A stretch of DNA of 35,757 nucleotides, taken from positions 1 through 35,757 of the forward strand of contig JAGLOZ010000013.1 of assembly GCA_023137595.1 (NCBI GenBank), in the 5' to 3' direction. The position numbers and the translations under genes are program-made. Below, piece by piece: positions 20,569 through 30,151 of this stretch. The notes beneath the pieces were generated by a model, which made no database searches, was not told the origin of the DNA, and saw only the letters and a program-made list of their open reading frames with translations. The first letter of the stretch is position 1, and each line of letters starts with the position of its first letter. The DNA is from Minisyncoccota bacterium (GTDB lineage: Bacteria; Patescibacteriota; Minisyncoccia; JAHIHE01; JAGLIN01).

Positions 20569-21062
20569 GCGTTAGACGAATAATGAATTAAGAATTTTTC
20601 TGCCCGAGGCGGACCAGCCTCGGGCTGGGAATTATGAATATTTCTTATCATAATCACATTGTTTTTTTCTAATTCCTAATTTATTGTTCTAATACATTTT
20701 CTTGTATTAAAATATAATTGTGTTAAAATATAATTGTGAATTGAAAAATTAATTAAATTAATAAATTTAGGACTTTCTTGCTTTAACTCATAAAAAATTT
20801 GTCATTCTGAATACTGAACTAAATTCAGCACAGGCCCGTTTCAGAATCTATTTTCTGTTGCATTAAACAAACCTACAGCCCTTTTAATGCTTTATTTAAA
20901 TTGAAAACACAACAGTTGTAATAAATTATTAATATTGTTGTATATAGGCTGAATTAAGCGTAATATAAAAAAGATTTTAAACTAAGCTTGTCCTCGTGAA
21001 GACGGGGATTCATAATGACACAAAGAGTATAAGTCCCAAAATTAAAGAAAGGAAATAAAAAT

Positions 21063-21620
21063 ATGGAAACTTATCTATTGCTAATTCTCGTGGTTTTAAT
21101 CGTTCTTGGGTTGTGGATCGTAAAAATTTACAACGGGCTGATTAGATTAAGGGTGAGAACTAATGAAGCATGGTCTGACATTGATGTACAGCTCAAAAGA
21201 AGGTATGATTTAATTCCAAATTTAATAAATACAGTAAAGGGGTATGCAACTCATGAAAAAGAGCTTTTTGAGAATGTTACCAAGGCAAGAGCGAACGCAA
21301 TGAACGCTCAAAACCCCGGAGAAAAAGGACAAACAGAGAATATGCTGACGGACGCTTTGAAAAGTCTGTTTGCGGTCAGTGAAAACTATCCGCAATTAAG
21401 AGCCAATGAAAATTTCCTTGAACTTCAAAGAGAGCTTTCTGATACAGAAAACAAAATTCAAGCCTCAAGAAGATTTTACAACGGTAATGTTCGCGATCTT
21501 AACACTAAAATTCAAGTATTTCCGGACAGTATTGTCGCCAATATGCTGAAAATCGGGAAAAGAGAATTTTTTGAAGTTGAAGACGAAAAAGAAAAAGAAA
21601 CACCGAAAGTTGAGTTTTAG
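21063..21620 (+). CDS. lemA: LemA family protein
   Basis: 185 aa; N-terminal TM, YNGLIRLRVRTNEAWSDIDVQLKRRYDLIPNLINTVKGYATHEKELFE. Confidence 0.95.
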   Translation: METYLLLILVVLIVLGLWIVKIYNGLIRLRVRTNEAWSDIDVQLKRRYDLIPNLINTVKGYATHEKELFENVTKARANAMNAQNPGEKGQTENMLTDALKSLFAVSENYPQLRANENFLELQRELSDTENKIQASRRFYNGNVRDLNTKIQVFPDSIVANMLKIGKREFFEVEDEKEKETPKVEF

Positions 21621-21646
21621 AGTTTATTGAAATATAAAATATTACT

Positions 21647-21758
21647 GTCATTGCGAGGGCGATAGCCCGTGCAATCCCGTAACTATGCGCACAGAGCCGT
21701 AGCATAAGGTTTTGTGTAAGTAAATTCGGGATTCACGACTCTTTGGAGTCTCACAATG
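21647..21758. repeat. gtcattgcgagg-family MITE-like copy
   Basis: gtcattgcgagggcgatagcccgtgcaatcccg ... gagtctcacaatga. Confidence 0.75.
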
Positions 21759-21839
21759 AAATTCAATTATAACATTTCGTGATCAAAATAAGTTTATAAT
21801 ATAAAAATAACAGATAATTAAAAAAATAAAATAAAAATT

Positions 21840-24494
21840 ATGGCAAAAAAATGTATAAGGGTCGTTTTTAACATCTTGAATCAGATAAATAAAAAGATAT
21901 TTTTGTTTGTGTTTTTAGCGATGATTTTTTCTTTATTCGTTTCTTTCCAAAATACTGAAAAAATAACGGTGAATGCCGTATTGATTCCCTGCACTTTTCC
22001 TGGTTGTGGCGGTTGTCCTGATAAATTCAGAAATCATCCTGTCAATGGATACGCGCAAAAAAAGAATTGTCATTGTAATGTGGGTTGTCATTCTTCCAGC
22101 TGTGGTTGTGGTGCTTGGTTCTATATTGACTGGTGCGGAGATGGCGATAATAACAATGGTGAAGATTGTGATGGGGCGACTTCTCCGCCAGCGAATCCAT
22201 GTTTTTATGAAGGATACAATGGATTGTTCTTGTGCGATCGTTGTGATTGGCAACATACGGTCGTAGACGCTATTGACTGCTCCGCTAATATTCCCTGGGT
22301 GTCATACGATAGAAATGATTGTTCTTGGGAAGCATTTTGCACGCCTATTGACTGGTGCGGAGACGGCATCGTAAACGGGGTAGCAGCTGCAGGGGGTGAA
22401 GAATTATATTGCGATATATCTCCCTGGGGAGCCAGCGATTTTAGCGGGCAAACTTGCGCGAGTAAAATTTGTAATGATATTGATCCGACAAACCTTATAG
22501 ACGGAAGTTCGTTTTCGCGAAATCCTGCTTGTCTAGCGGAAATGGCGGCTTATGGCGGGAATTTAATATGCGCCAATACTTGCAGGCATATTTATACGGT
22601 TCCCGCGTGCGATTTTCCGTTGGATGCTACCGGGATTGCTCTTTCCGATGACGGTCTTCATGTTTTCGTGACAGATTCGTCTTTGTGGAGCCTTCAGGTG
22701 TTTTCTATTGCTGATCCGACAACAGTGCTCGCAATTTATTATTTTAACGCAGAGCCTTTGAGTGTTGATGTTGTTGGGAGTATTGGCGCTGCCGGAAGTT
22801 ATGCGTATGTTGGCACTAAAGGAGAATTTTCAATTATTAATATCAATCAGATTGGTGGCACGCCGGATCTTGACGCTGCTGACGCTTTCGGACAACCTTG
22901 GCCTCCTAAGCTGAACAAGGACTATCTCTATGACTTCAAAGAAGAACAAGTTAATTTGCTTGCGTTGCCAAGTGTCGCTGCTTTAGGCGAAATCAATGAT
23001 GTTCATATTGATGGCAATTATGCTTATCTGGCAATCGGGACCGAAGGAGCTGTTGGTCCATCGGCGCTTCAAATTATTGACATTTCTGCCCCGGCCGCTT
23101 CTTTCTCCGTAGGAAGCTTCTCACATGCTGATACAATGACTGGCGTTCAGAGCGTTGATGTTTCCGGAAATTATGCCTATGTGTCCTATACTGACGGAAA
23201 CAGTGGCGTGGGATATTTTGAATATTTTAATGTTACGAATAAGGCGGCTCCAATGCCGATAAAATTGATTGACATTGGCACTACATCCAGTAGTATTGTT
23301 GTCTCCGGAAATTATGCCTATATAGACGGTTTTTCTACTCAAAGTACCATTAATATTGCCACTCCCGGCAATCCTGCGTCGGTGCTTGCAGTTGATAATA
23401 TTAACACAGGATTTGAGACTTTTACTTTTGATATTTTTGGAGATAATGCTTATGCTAGCGTTGAAGGCGTAGGACTTAGGGCGGTTGACATTTCTGTTCC
23501 GGAAGATGTTGTTTTGGGTGAAACTTATGTTGTTTCAAATGATGTTGTTAATGAGATTATGGTGGATGTTGTCGTTGATGCTGTCGGTCATTATGCCTAC
23601 GCGGCTGCCGGAGAAGCAGGTATTAGGATTATTGATCTATGGGCTGTTTGCGGTGATGGTGTTTTGAACGGGCTTGAAGTTTGCGATGGGTTGGATTTAG
23701 GAGGAGAAACTTGCGTTACTCAGGGTTTCGCGCAAGGAGATTTATCGTGTAATCCTTTTTGCACTGCTTTTGATACAAGCGCTTGCGTTGATTGTGGAAC
23801 TACTGATGGGATCTGTCCCGTGGGATGTACTAATCCTCCTGATCTAGACTGTCCATCCTGCGAAGGTGTTGTCTGCAACACTCCCGGTTTTTGTGAAATT
23901 GGAACTGGGGTTTGCAAGAATGTGGGCGGTAGTGCTGTTTGTGTTTATCCTGACGATCCTAACGTCTGCAATACTCCCGGTTTTTGCCAAGTAGAACCTG
24001 GAAGATGTGATAAGTCGGATGGCAGTTGCCGCTATTCCGATGATCCGGGTTTTTGTGATTCAGGAGATGGTGATATTTGCACGGGTGACAGATGTGTATC
24101 AACAGATGGCGGGCTTAGCAGTAATTGCGTGGTGGGATCTGACATTTGTAGCGGTATCGTTCCTTGTGAGAGAATGGTTAATAATCCCGCGACACTATGG
24201 GATGATACAGAGTCATGTGAATTTTGTCATGGTGTTATGCTTTTGAACCAGGGAATGAATTTTTTGATGAAAATAGCATCTCTGATAGCTGTTTTAGCTA
24301 TTATAATAACAGGATTTTTGTTTATAACTTCTGCGGGAAATCCGGAAAGAAAAAATAAAGCAAAGGCCGCGCTTAAATGGGTTATTGTTGGATTTTTGAT
24401 ATTATCTTTGTCGTGGCTGATCGTTGACTTTTTGCTTAGCGCATGGGGATATTTAGATCCCCTTGGAGGAGAGTGGAATGTTATTTGTGATTAA
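21840..24494 (+). CDS. secreted Cys-rich / LVIVD-type beta-propeller protein with C-terminal two-TM pilin-like (VirB2/TrbC-like) domain
   Basis: 884 aa; N-terminal TM; repeated GNYAYV...IIDIS units; CGDGxxNGxExCD motifs; C-terminal ESCEFCHGVMLLNQGMNFLMKIASLIAVLAIIITGFLFITSAGNPERKNKAKAALKWVIVGFLILSLSWLIVDFLL. Confidence 0.85.
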   Translation: MAKKCIRVVFNILNQINKKIFLFVFLAMIFSLFVSFQNTEKITVNAVLIPCTFPGCGGCPDKFRNHPVNGYAQKKNCHCNVGCHSSSCGCGAWFYIDWCGDGDNNNGEDCDGATSPPANPCFYEGYNGLFLCDRCDWQHTVVDAIDCSANIPWVSYDRNDCSWEAFCTPIDWCGDGIVNGVAAAGGEELYCDISPWGASDFSGQTCASKICNDIDPTNLIDGSSFSRNPACLAEMAAYGGNLICANTCRHIYTVPACDFPLDATGIALSDDGLHVFVTDSSLWSLQVFSIADPTTVLAIYYFNAEPLSVDVVGSIGAAGSYAYVGTKGEFSIININQIGGTPDLDAADAFGQPWPPKLNKDYLYDFKEEQVNLLALPSVAALGEINDVHIDGNYAYLAIGTEGAVGPSALQIIDISAPAASFSVGSFSHADTMTGVQSVDVSGNYAYVSYTDGNSGVGYFEYFNVTNKAAPMPIKLIDIGTTSSSIVVSGNYAYIDGFSTQSTINIATPGNPASVLAVDNINTGFETFTFDIFGDNAYASVEGVGLRAVDISVPEDVVLGETYVVSNDVVNEIMVDVVVDAVGHYAYAAAGEAGIRIIDLWAVCGDGVLNGLEVCDGLDLGGETCVTQGFAQGDLSCNPFCTAFDTSACVDCGTTDGICPVGCTNPPDLDCPSCEGVVCNTPGFCEIGTGVCKNVGGSAVCVYPDDPNVCNTPGFCQVEPGRCDKSDGSCRYSDDPGFCDSGDGDICTGDRCVSTDGGLSSNCVVGSDICSGIVPCERMVNNPATLWDDTESCEFCHGVMLLNQGMNFLMKIASLIAVLAIIITGFLFITSAGNPERKNKAKAALKWVIVGFLILSLSWLIVDFLLSAWGYLDPLGGEWNVICD

Positions 24495-24601
24495 ATTCTA
24501 TTGCTAAACTCTCAGCTAAAACCGGGTGGGCAACAGATCATACGCGATTCAACTCTAGTTTGATGATCTTACCGTTTTATTTCACGGTTCTCTGAAAATT
24601 C

Positions 24602-24770
24602 GTCATTCTGAACTTGTCTACCCAAGCTGTCTAAAAAGTTCCCATCCGGGTAGATTTGAGCCCTCGCTCAAATTTAAAATGGCTTAGGAGAAATTAAAGC
24701 GAGGGCTTTAATCTACTCGGTATAGTTATTAGACAGCCTGTACAGACAGGCAGGCTTGTTTCAGAATGAC
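24602..24770. repeat. nested repeat: gtcattctgaa-family element interrupted by a ctgtctaa...ttagacag element (24627-24737)
   Basis: Outer gtcattctgaacttgt...caggcttgtttcagaatgac; inner element matches 6120-6225 in reverse complement. Confidence 0.8.
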
Positions 24771-24857
24771 GATTTATAATAAAGCTTTGATTGTTAAATA
24801 TGATTAAATCGCGCATAATCCGCTTTTCGATCGGCAATATAAAAATATTATAAGCAT

Positions 24858-25496
24858 ATGTCAGGTAATTTAAAGAAAATCATTATTGCTGTTGTCGTAA
24901 TCATTTCTATCTTACTTTCTTTTTTAGTAGGTATAGTTTTTTTTCTAAAAGAAAAAAATGAAGGAATCCCAAACCAAAACAACAAACAAGAAGAACAGCG
25001 ATCAAAAGATCCTGAAAAAACAGAATTAACAGGGAAAGAAGAATTAACGGAGAAAGAAAAAGCAAAGATATTCGCAGAAAATTTTGCTGTATTTTACCAC
25101 ACTTATAATTGGGGAGATTTTTCAAACATTGAATCGCTATATGATTCCATGACCGATGGAATGAAAAACAAAGAAAAAAACAGAGTAGAACGAATGAAGA
25201 AAGAAACAGAAGCTCAGCCACGAAAATATTTTTCTGCAAAGGCAAAATTAATAGATTCCTCGTTTTTATTATACAATGAAAATAGGGCGGAGGTCATTGC
25301 AGATATAAACATTGATGACTTTGCTGGCGCGATTATCCAAAGAGAAACTATCCTTTGGGTAGATGAAAAAGGAGATCCTTATTTGGGCGAGATAGATGAT
25401 TTAGTTATAAGTTCAAAAAATAAAAAAGTTAAAATTAATTCTATCAAGGTTTATGATGAATGGAAAATAAGCGCAATAGAAAATATTGATGAATAG
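24858..25496 (+). CDS. hypothetical protein with N-terminal TM anchor
   Basis: 212 aa; KKIIIAVVVIISILLSFLVGIVFFL followed by a charged soluble region. Confidence 0.7.
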   Translation: MSGNLKKIIIAVVVIISILLSFLVGIVFFLKEKNEGIPNQNNKQEEQRSKDPEKTELTGKEELTEKEKAKIFAENFAVFYHTYNWGDFSNIESLYDSMTDGMKNKEKNRVERMKKETEAQPRKYFSAKAKLIDSSFLLYNENRAEVIADINIDDFAGAIIQRETILWVDEKGDPYLGEIDDLVISSKNKKVKINSIKVYDEWKISAIENIDE

Positions 25497-25542
25497 ATCT
25501 TGATTTTGTTTAGTAATTTATTGCTAAGGAATTAAAACATGA

Positions 25543-25580
25543 GCATTGTAGAAACGCGATTAATCGCGTTTCTACAATGC
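25543..25580. repeat. perfect 38-bp palindrome
   Basis: gcattgtagaaacgcgatt/aatcgcgtttctacaatgc. Confidence 0.9.
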
Positions 25581-25641
25581 GCGCTTTGCGTTTGTGTTTG
25601 TAAAACCTAATTTCTTTGAATTACGAAATACAAATTTTTAT

Positions 25642-25737
25642 GTCATTCCAAGTCTTAAGCGAGGAATCCCTTCAGTATTATTTGAAGCTTACAATATTTA
25701 AGGGATTTCTCAGTCGTTATCACTCCATCAAAATGAT
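25642..25737. repeat. degenerate gtcattgcgagg-family MITE-like copy
   Basis: gtcattccaagtcttaagcgaggaatccc ... gggatttctcagtcgttatcactccatcaaaatga. Confidence 0.55.
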
Positions 25738-25787
25738 AAAAAGGAACATTTCATAATTCAAAGTAATTTATTCGTTAAATAGGATCT

Positions 25788-27761
25788 ATGAGAAAAATAA
25801 AATTTTTGGCATGCTTTGCAGTTTTGTTGATGTTATTTTCTGTAGCAGGCAGTAGAATCATAAATGCTTTTAGTCTTGTAACTGAGTGCCAGCCGGTGCT
25901 TGATGAGTTTTCAAATGGTGATCCAATGTCTGGAGATCGAACTTTCAATATTACTTTTCCTCCCGGAGGAGGAACGACTTGTGATACACTCGCGGATTGT
26001 CCCAAAATATCTCTTCCTTCCGGGTCAACTGTTTTTAGTGTTAAAGTTGATATGGTCATTGCTGATCCGAGCTCGGAGATTAAAACGCCTTATATTTGGA
26101 TACCCGTTACGTATCTTCCTGATGGCGTTACCGAGAATAATAAATTAAAACAGGTAAGCATAAATGATTGCGGCGTAATTGAAACATATGATGTTGTTTT
26201 CGCTCCTTCGCGCACATATGTTGTTCCCGGAGGAGATGTCTGGGTAGCGAGTGAAACAGGAACAGATGTTTCAAAATTGTCGCCTCTTACGGGAACCGCT
26301 CCTGCCGGAGGAACTTGCGGCAATGCGTTATGCGGAATTGATGAAACAATATATCTTTGTCCGGCAGATTGTTCCGGGAATGTATGCGGAGCTGTCGGAA
26401 ATGAACCTTGCGTAAAATATGAAGTATTGGGTAATTTCTCTCCCGCTATCGTTGGCGGAGTAAAAGGAATAACAGGTGATTTTGACGGAAACATCTGGAC
26501 TGGTAATTGCGGAGATCTTGATGTTTCAAAGTTAGACAAGGATACTTGGCCAACTTTCAAATTAGTTCCTGATGTTAATACGGGAGGATGTCCGTTCGGA
26601 GTAATAGGAGATTTCTTTGGTCATGTTTGGGTCTCTAATAGAGGAAATTCTTTGCAGTGCATAGACTCTTCAACCGGTGTGCTAAGAAATGTAGATATAA
26701 TAAATTCTCCTTATGGTATTAGCGTAGACAAAGACAGCAATATCTATGTATCTTGCTATGAAGACGGAACGGTTCTCAAATATGATTTTGTAACCGGAAA
26801 TTGTCCCGGCGCGCTTGCTCCTTCGTCAATCTATGACACCAAAGTGCTTTCGGGAACTGGCGGAGTGGCTGTTGACAGTAAAGGATATGTTTGGACTGCA
26901 AATTCGCATGATGATGAATTCTATATATTCATTAATCCTACTACTTGGTTTAATGTTCATCCCGGTACGACAAATTTAATCGGAGTGTCCGCTGATTCTG
27001 ACGATTATGGCTGGGTTGTAAGTTATGATGACGGAGTGGCTCATAAATATGAATTTGATGACATTACTAATAAATTTAATATGCATTGCCAGACACCGTA
27101 TCTGGGAGGAAAGCTCTTTGGTTATACGGATATGACAGGACTCAGATTGTTTCCGAAGGTTATTTCGTCCCAAGGCACGCCAGAAGCCCCCCTCTCTTCT
27201 TCCGGAAATTTTACGGTTTGTTCGGATGGAACGGGAACTTGCACAAATGGAGCAAATTGCGCGGTAATTAACGCTTTTTTAGCGGGTTGCGTGCCGGATG
27301 AATCCGGTAATTGCGAGATTTCACTTGAAATTTCTTCCATACAGGCTGGCAAATTTACATTAAAAAATTTAGAAGTAATATATAACGATGATGTTGTCGT
27401 AACAACGGGAGGTCTTATTCCGTGTGACAGAAAATGGAATGACCCGGCAACTACATGGGACGATACAGAATCTTGTCGGTTATGCCATATGATCATTCTT
27501 GCGAATTCAATAATAAATTTCTTAATGAAATTAGTTATTTTGATCACTGTATTGGCGTTAGTTGTCGGAGGATTGATCTATGTAAAAACTTCCGGAGACG
27601 CAAGCTTGATCGTATCAGCGAAACAAAATGTTAATAAGATTTTATATGGTTTTGTGCTGATCTTTATCGTCTGGGTCGTTGTAAATTTAATTATGGTTTT
27701 ATTTGGCTTTGTGGATCCTTTAGGAGACGGAAATTGGGCGGTGTTTAGCTGTGATCTATAA
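25788..27761 (+). CDS. secreted Vgb/NHL-like beta-propeller protein with C-terminal two-TM pilin-like domain
   Basis: 657 aa; signal sequence; repeats such as GITGDFDGNIWTGN, GVIGDFFGHVWVSNRG, GISVDKDSNIYVSC, GVAVDSKGYVWTAN; C-terminal WDDTESCRLCHMIILANSIINFLMKLVILITVLALVVGGLIYV. Confidence 0.85.
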   Translation: MRKIKFLACFAVLLMLFSVAGSRIINAFSLVTECQPVLDEFSNGDPMSGDRTFNITFPPGGGTTCDTLADCPKISLPSGSTVFSVKVDMVIADPSSEIKTPYIWIPVTYLPDGVTENNKLKQVSINDCGVIETYDVVFAPSRTYVVPGGDVWVASETGTDVSKLSPLTGTAPAGGTCGNALCGIDETIYLCPADCSGNVCGAVGNEPCVKYEVLGNFSPAIVGGVKGITGDFDGNIWTGNCGDLDVSKLDKDTWPTFKLVPDVNTGGCPFGVIGDFFGHVWVSNRGNSLQCIDSSTGVLRNVDIINSPYGISVDKDSNIYVSCYEDGTVLKYDFVTGNCPGALAPSSIYDTKVLSGTGGVAVDSKGYVWTANSHDDEFYIFINPTTWFNVHPGTTNLIGVSADSDDYGWVVSYDDGVAHKYEFDDITNKFNMHCQTPYLGGKLFGYTDMTGLRLFPKVISSQGTPEAPLSSSGNFTVCSDGTGTCTNGANCAVINAFLAGCVPDESGNCEISLEISSIQAGKFTLKNLEVIYNDDVVVTTGGLIPCDRKWNDPATTWDDTESCRLCHMIILANSIINFLMKLVILITVLALVVGGLIYVKTSGDASLIVSAKQNVNKILYGFVLIFIVWVVVNLIMVLFGFVDPLGDGNWAVFSCDL

Positions 27762-27885
27762 ATTAATTGTGAATGTTATTTTGAAACAGAGCCTTAGCTT
27801 TCAATCGGAAGTTCAGCTTCCGGAACGCACACAGCTTAATCCATCGCTTTATACTTCTAACTTTATAAATTTTTAACTTATAATT

Positions 27886-28788
27886 ATGCCAACACTATAT
27901 ACTCAATCAGATAGAAACACTCGCAACACTTACATTCTAATGTCAGTGTTTTTGGTCTTCGTGATTGCGATAGGCTGGGTTTTTTCAGAGGCGATGGGAT
28001 CAAGCGCGATTCTTTGGTTTGCGGTGATCTTTAGTATTTTAATGAGTATTGGAAGTTATTGGTATTCGGATAAAATAGTTTTGAAAATGAGCAAAGCGCG
28101 TCTTGTTGAATTTGAAGATAACAAAGAACTATATCGCTTGGTGGAAAATCTTTGCATTACAGCCGGACTTCCTCTTCCTAAAATATATATCATAAATGAT
28201 ACCGCGCCAAACGCTTTTGCAACGGGACGGGATCCGGAACATGCTGTTGTGGCGGTAACGAGCGGGATTTTGCAGAAATTAAATAGAAGCGAGCTGGAAG
28301 GAGTGATCGCTCACGAACTTTCGCATATTGGCAATCGAGATATTCTGTTAGCAACTGTTGTTGTTGTCCTAGTTGGAATCGTGGCTCTTCTCGCTGATTC
28401 TTTCAGATATTCTTTGTGGTTTGGAGGAGGAAATCGAGATAATAATAAAGGAGGAGGTTGGATAATAGTTGTCGCAATTTTACTTTCTATTCTTGCTCCA
28501 TTTTTTGCGCTGCTCATTCAACTGGCAATTTCGAGAAAGAGAGAATTTCTCGCCGATGCCGATGCTGCGCTTCTAACTCGTTATCCGGAAGGACTGGCAA
28601 GCGCTCTCAAAAAAATTTCTGCTGATCCTGAAAAGCTTGAAGTTGCCAATCGCGCTACCGCGCATCTTTATATTGCCAATCCATTTAAAGGAAAAAAAGT
28701 AAGCAAAATGTTTATGACTCATCCGCCGATTGAAGAGAGAATTGCAGCTTTGACGGGGATGGATGTGAAAGATATCGTCAAAAGTTAA
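27886..28788 (+). CDS. htpX: HtpX-family M48 zinc metalloprotease
   Basis: 300 aa; IAHELSHIGNRD, AISRKREFLADADAA, MTHPPIEERIAAL. Confidence 0.95.
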   Translation: MPTLYTQSDRNTRNTYILMSVFLVFVIAIGWVFSEAMGSSAILWFAVIFSILMSIGSYWYSDKIVLKMSKARLVEFEDNKELYRLVENLCITAGLPLPKIYIINDTAPNAFATGRDPEHAVVAVTSGILQKLNRSELEGVIAHELSHIGNRDILLATVVVVLVGIVALLADSFRYSLWFGGGNRDNNKGGGWIIVVAILLSILAPFFALLIQLAISRKREFLADADAALLTRYPEGLASALKKISADPEKLEVANRATAHLYIANPFKGKKVSKMFMTHPPIEERIAALTGMDVKDIVKS

Positions 28789-28808
28789 AATAATTAATAA
28801 TAAAAATT

Positions 28809-29717
28809 ATGGATAAAAAAAGACTAGTAATTCCAGTTATTTTGCTTTTTTTAGTTTTGATGATAAGTCTTTTTTTTAACATCAAATTCTTTATGCAAAA
28901 TGAAGATTTTAAAGCACAAAATGGTTTATTAAATCAAAATGCTGGTTCATTAAACAAAGAAAATGAAGCGTTGTGTCAAAAGATCAATTCATTAAATCAG
29001 GAAATTAGCGGAATTGAAATTGAAATGTATGAGCTTGAAGGGACTAAGCAAGGGAAAATTATCTCAGAGATGAATTATAATTGCAAATGGAATTGTTCAA
29101 ATTATCTGATCCAAAAAGATTATCAGAATAAGACCAATTTTAATAATAGATGCCACGAAGATTGTCGGCGTGAATTAGATAGAATTGCCGCTGAAATCCG
29201 TATTAGTCCGAATATGGATTTGGAAGCTGAATATGACATTAAATTTTTTCTTAATTATATCAAAGAAGATAAACCGGTTATATTTAAACTTATCAATCAA
29301 GATTTGGGAAACCTAACTGGAGATAGTGAGTATGACTCGGTCTTTGCAAGAAGCGTGTATGAAGTTGCTAATATGGGATATCGAGTTGTTCCATTTCCAT
29401 TTATTGAAAAAAATGGTGAAATAAAGGAGCTAAATAATTTAAACGATCTATATTTTAATAAAAATGGGGATTTGATAGATTGTGAATCAAGTGAAATCAA
29501 TGTCGAGCTGTGCGATACTTTAAAAAAATTCAGCGCAAATGACAGGGCGGAAGGAATGCTTCTTGATTGCGGATCAAAACATTGCAATTTTTTAGAAGCG
29601 ATCAGAACAAAAAATACTAAGCATTGTTCTGGTATAAGCAAATATTCTTTATCGCCAAATGATGGCAAATGGATTCAGCTTTGCGAGGAAATGATCAAAG
29701 AATTAAAAGAACAGTAA
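28809..29717 (+). CDS. hypothetical membrane-anchored coiled-coil protein
   Basis: 302 aa; N-terminal TM, then Asn/Gln-rich heptad-like region, Cys-containing C-terminus. Confidence 0.7.
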   Translation: MDKKRLVIPVILLFLVLMISLFFNIKFFMQNEDFKAQNGLLNQNAGSLNKENEALCQKINSLNQEISGIEIEMYELEGTKQGKIISEMNYNCKWNCSNYLIQKDYQNKTNFNNRCHEDCRRELDRIAAEIRISPNMDLEAEYDIKFFLNYIKEDKPVIFKLINQDLGNLTGDSEYDSVFARSVYEVANMGYRVVPFPFIEKNGEIKELNNLNDLYFNKNGDLIDCESSEINVELCDTLKKFSANDRAEGMLLDCGSKHCNFLEAIRTKNTKHCSGISKYSLSPNDGKWIQLCEEMIKELKEQ

Positions 29718-29776
29718 AATGCTTATAATCCATCTGCCGATTGAAGAAAGGATTGTGGTTTTGAATATGAAATAGA
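29717..29776 (+). pseudogene. degenerate fragment resembling the 3' end of htpX
   Basis: aaatgcttataatccatctgccgattgaagaaaggattgtggttttgaatatg vs htpX aaatgtttatgactcatccgccgattgaagagagaattgcagctttgacggggatg. Confidence 0.75.
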
Positions 29777-29933
29777 CTTCTTGCGTAATTAATTTTGTGA
29801 CGAAATTTTCAGATTTTGAGGCAAATTTTTCAAATAATTTTTGAAGCCTAGCCTAGCATAAGCTGAAAAAATTTTTGGGGGATTTGATCAAAATCTGGAA
29901 ATTGCAGTAGGAATTAATTACGCAAGAGGTCTA
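29773..29933. mobile_element. 161-bp MITE-like element, about 22-bp TIRs starting tagacYtcttgcgtaattaatt
   Basis: tagacttcttgcgtaattaatt ... aattaattacgcaagaggtcta with a long imperfect internal palindrome. Confidence 0.8.
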
Positions 29934-30151
29934 ATATAGAAAACGCACGGAGTGTAGAGTGCAGTGATAGCGGAGTTTTACCTGAAAGCGGGATCAAGCG
30001 ATACTTCAGGTTGAACTCTGCTCCACTACGCTCAACACTCCAAGATTACAGTTAAACTTCACTCTTCCTTTTGTAAGGAGTCCAACGCTCACGCTAGCGT
30101 TCGTGTCTATAAATAATATTAAAATACGCAATCTATTAACAATAAAAATAT

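Noticed and set aside
21933-27547. Minus-strand and alternative-frame ORFs overlapping the two propeller genes
   Set aside because: The main frames show signal peptides, repeats and TM domains; the alternatives do not.
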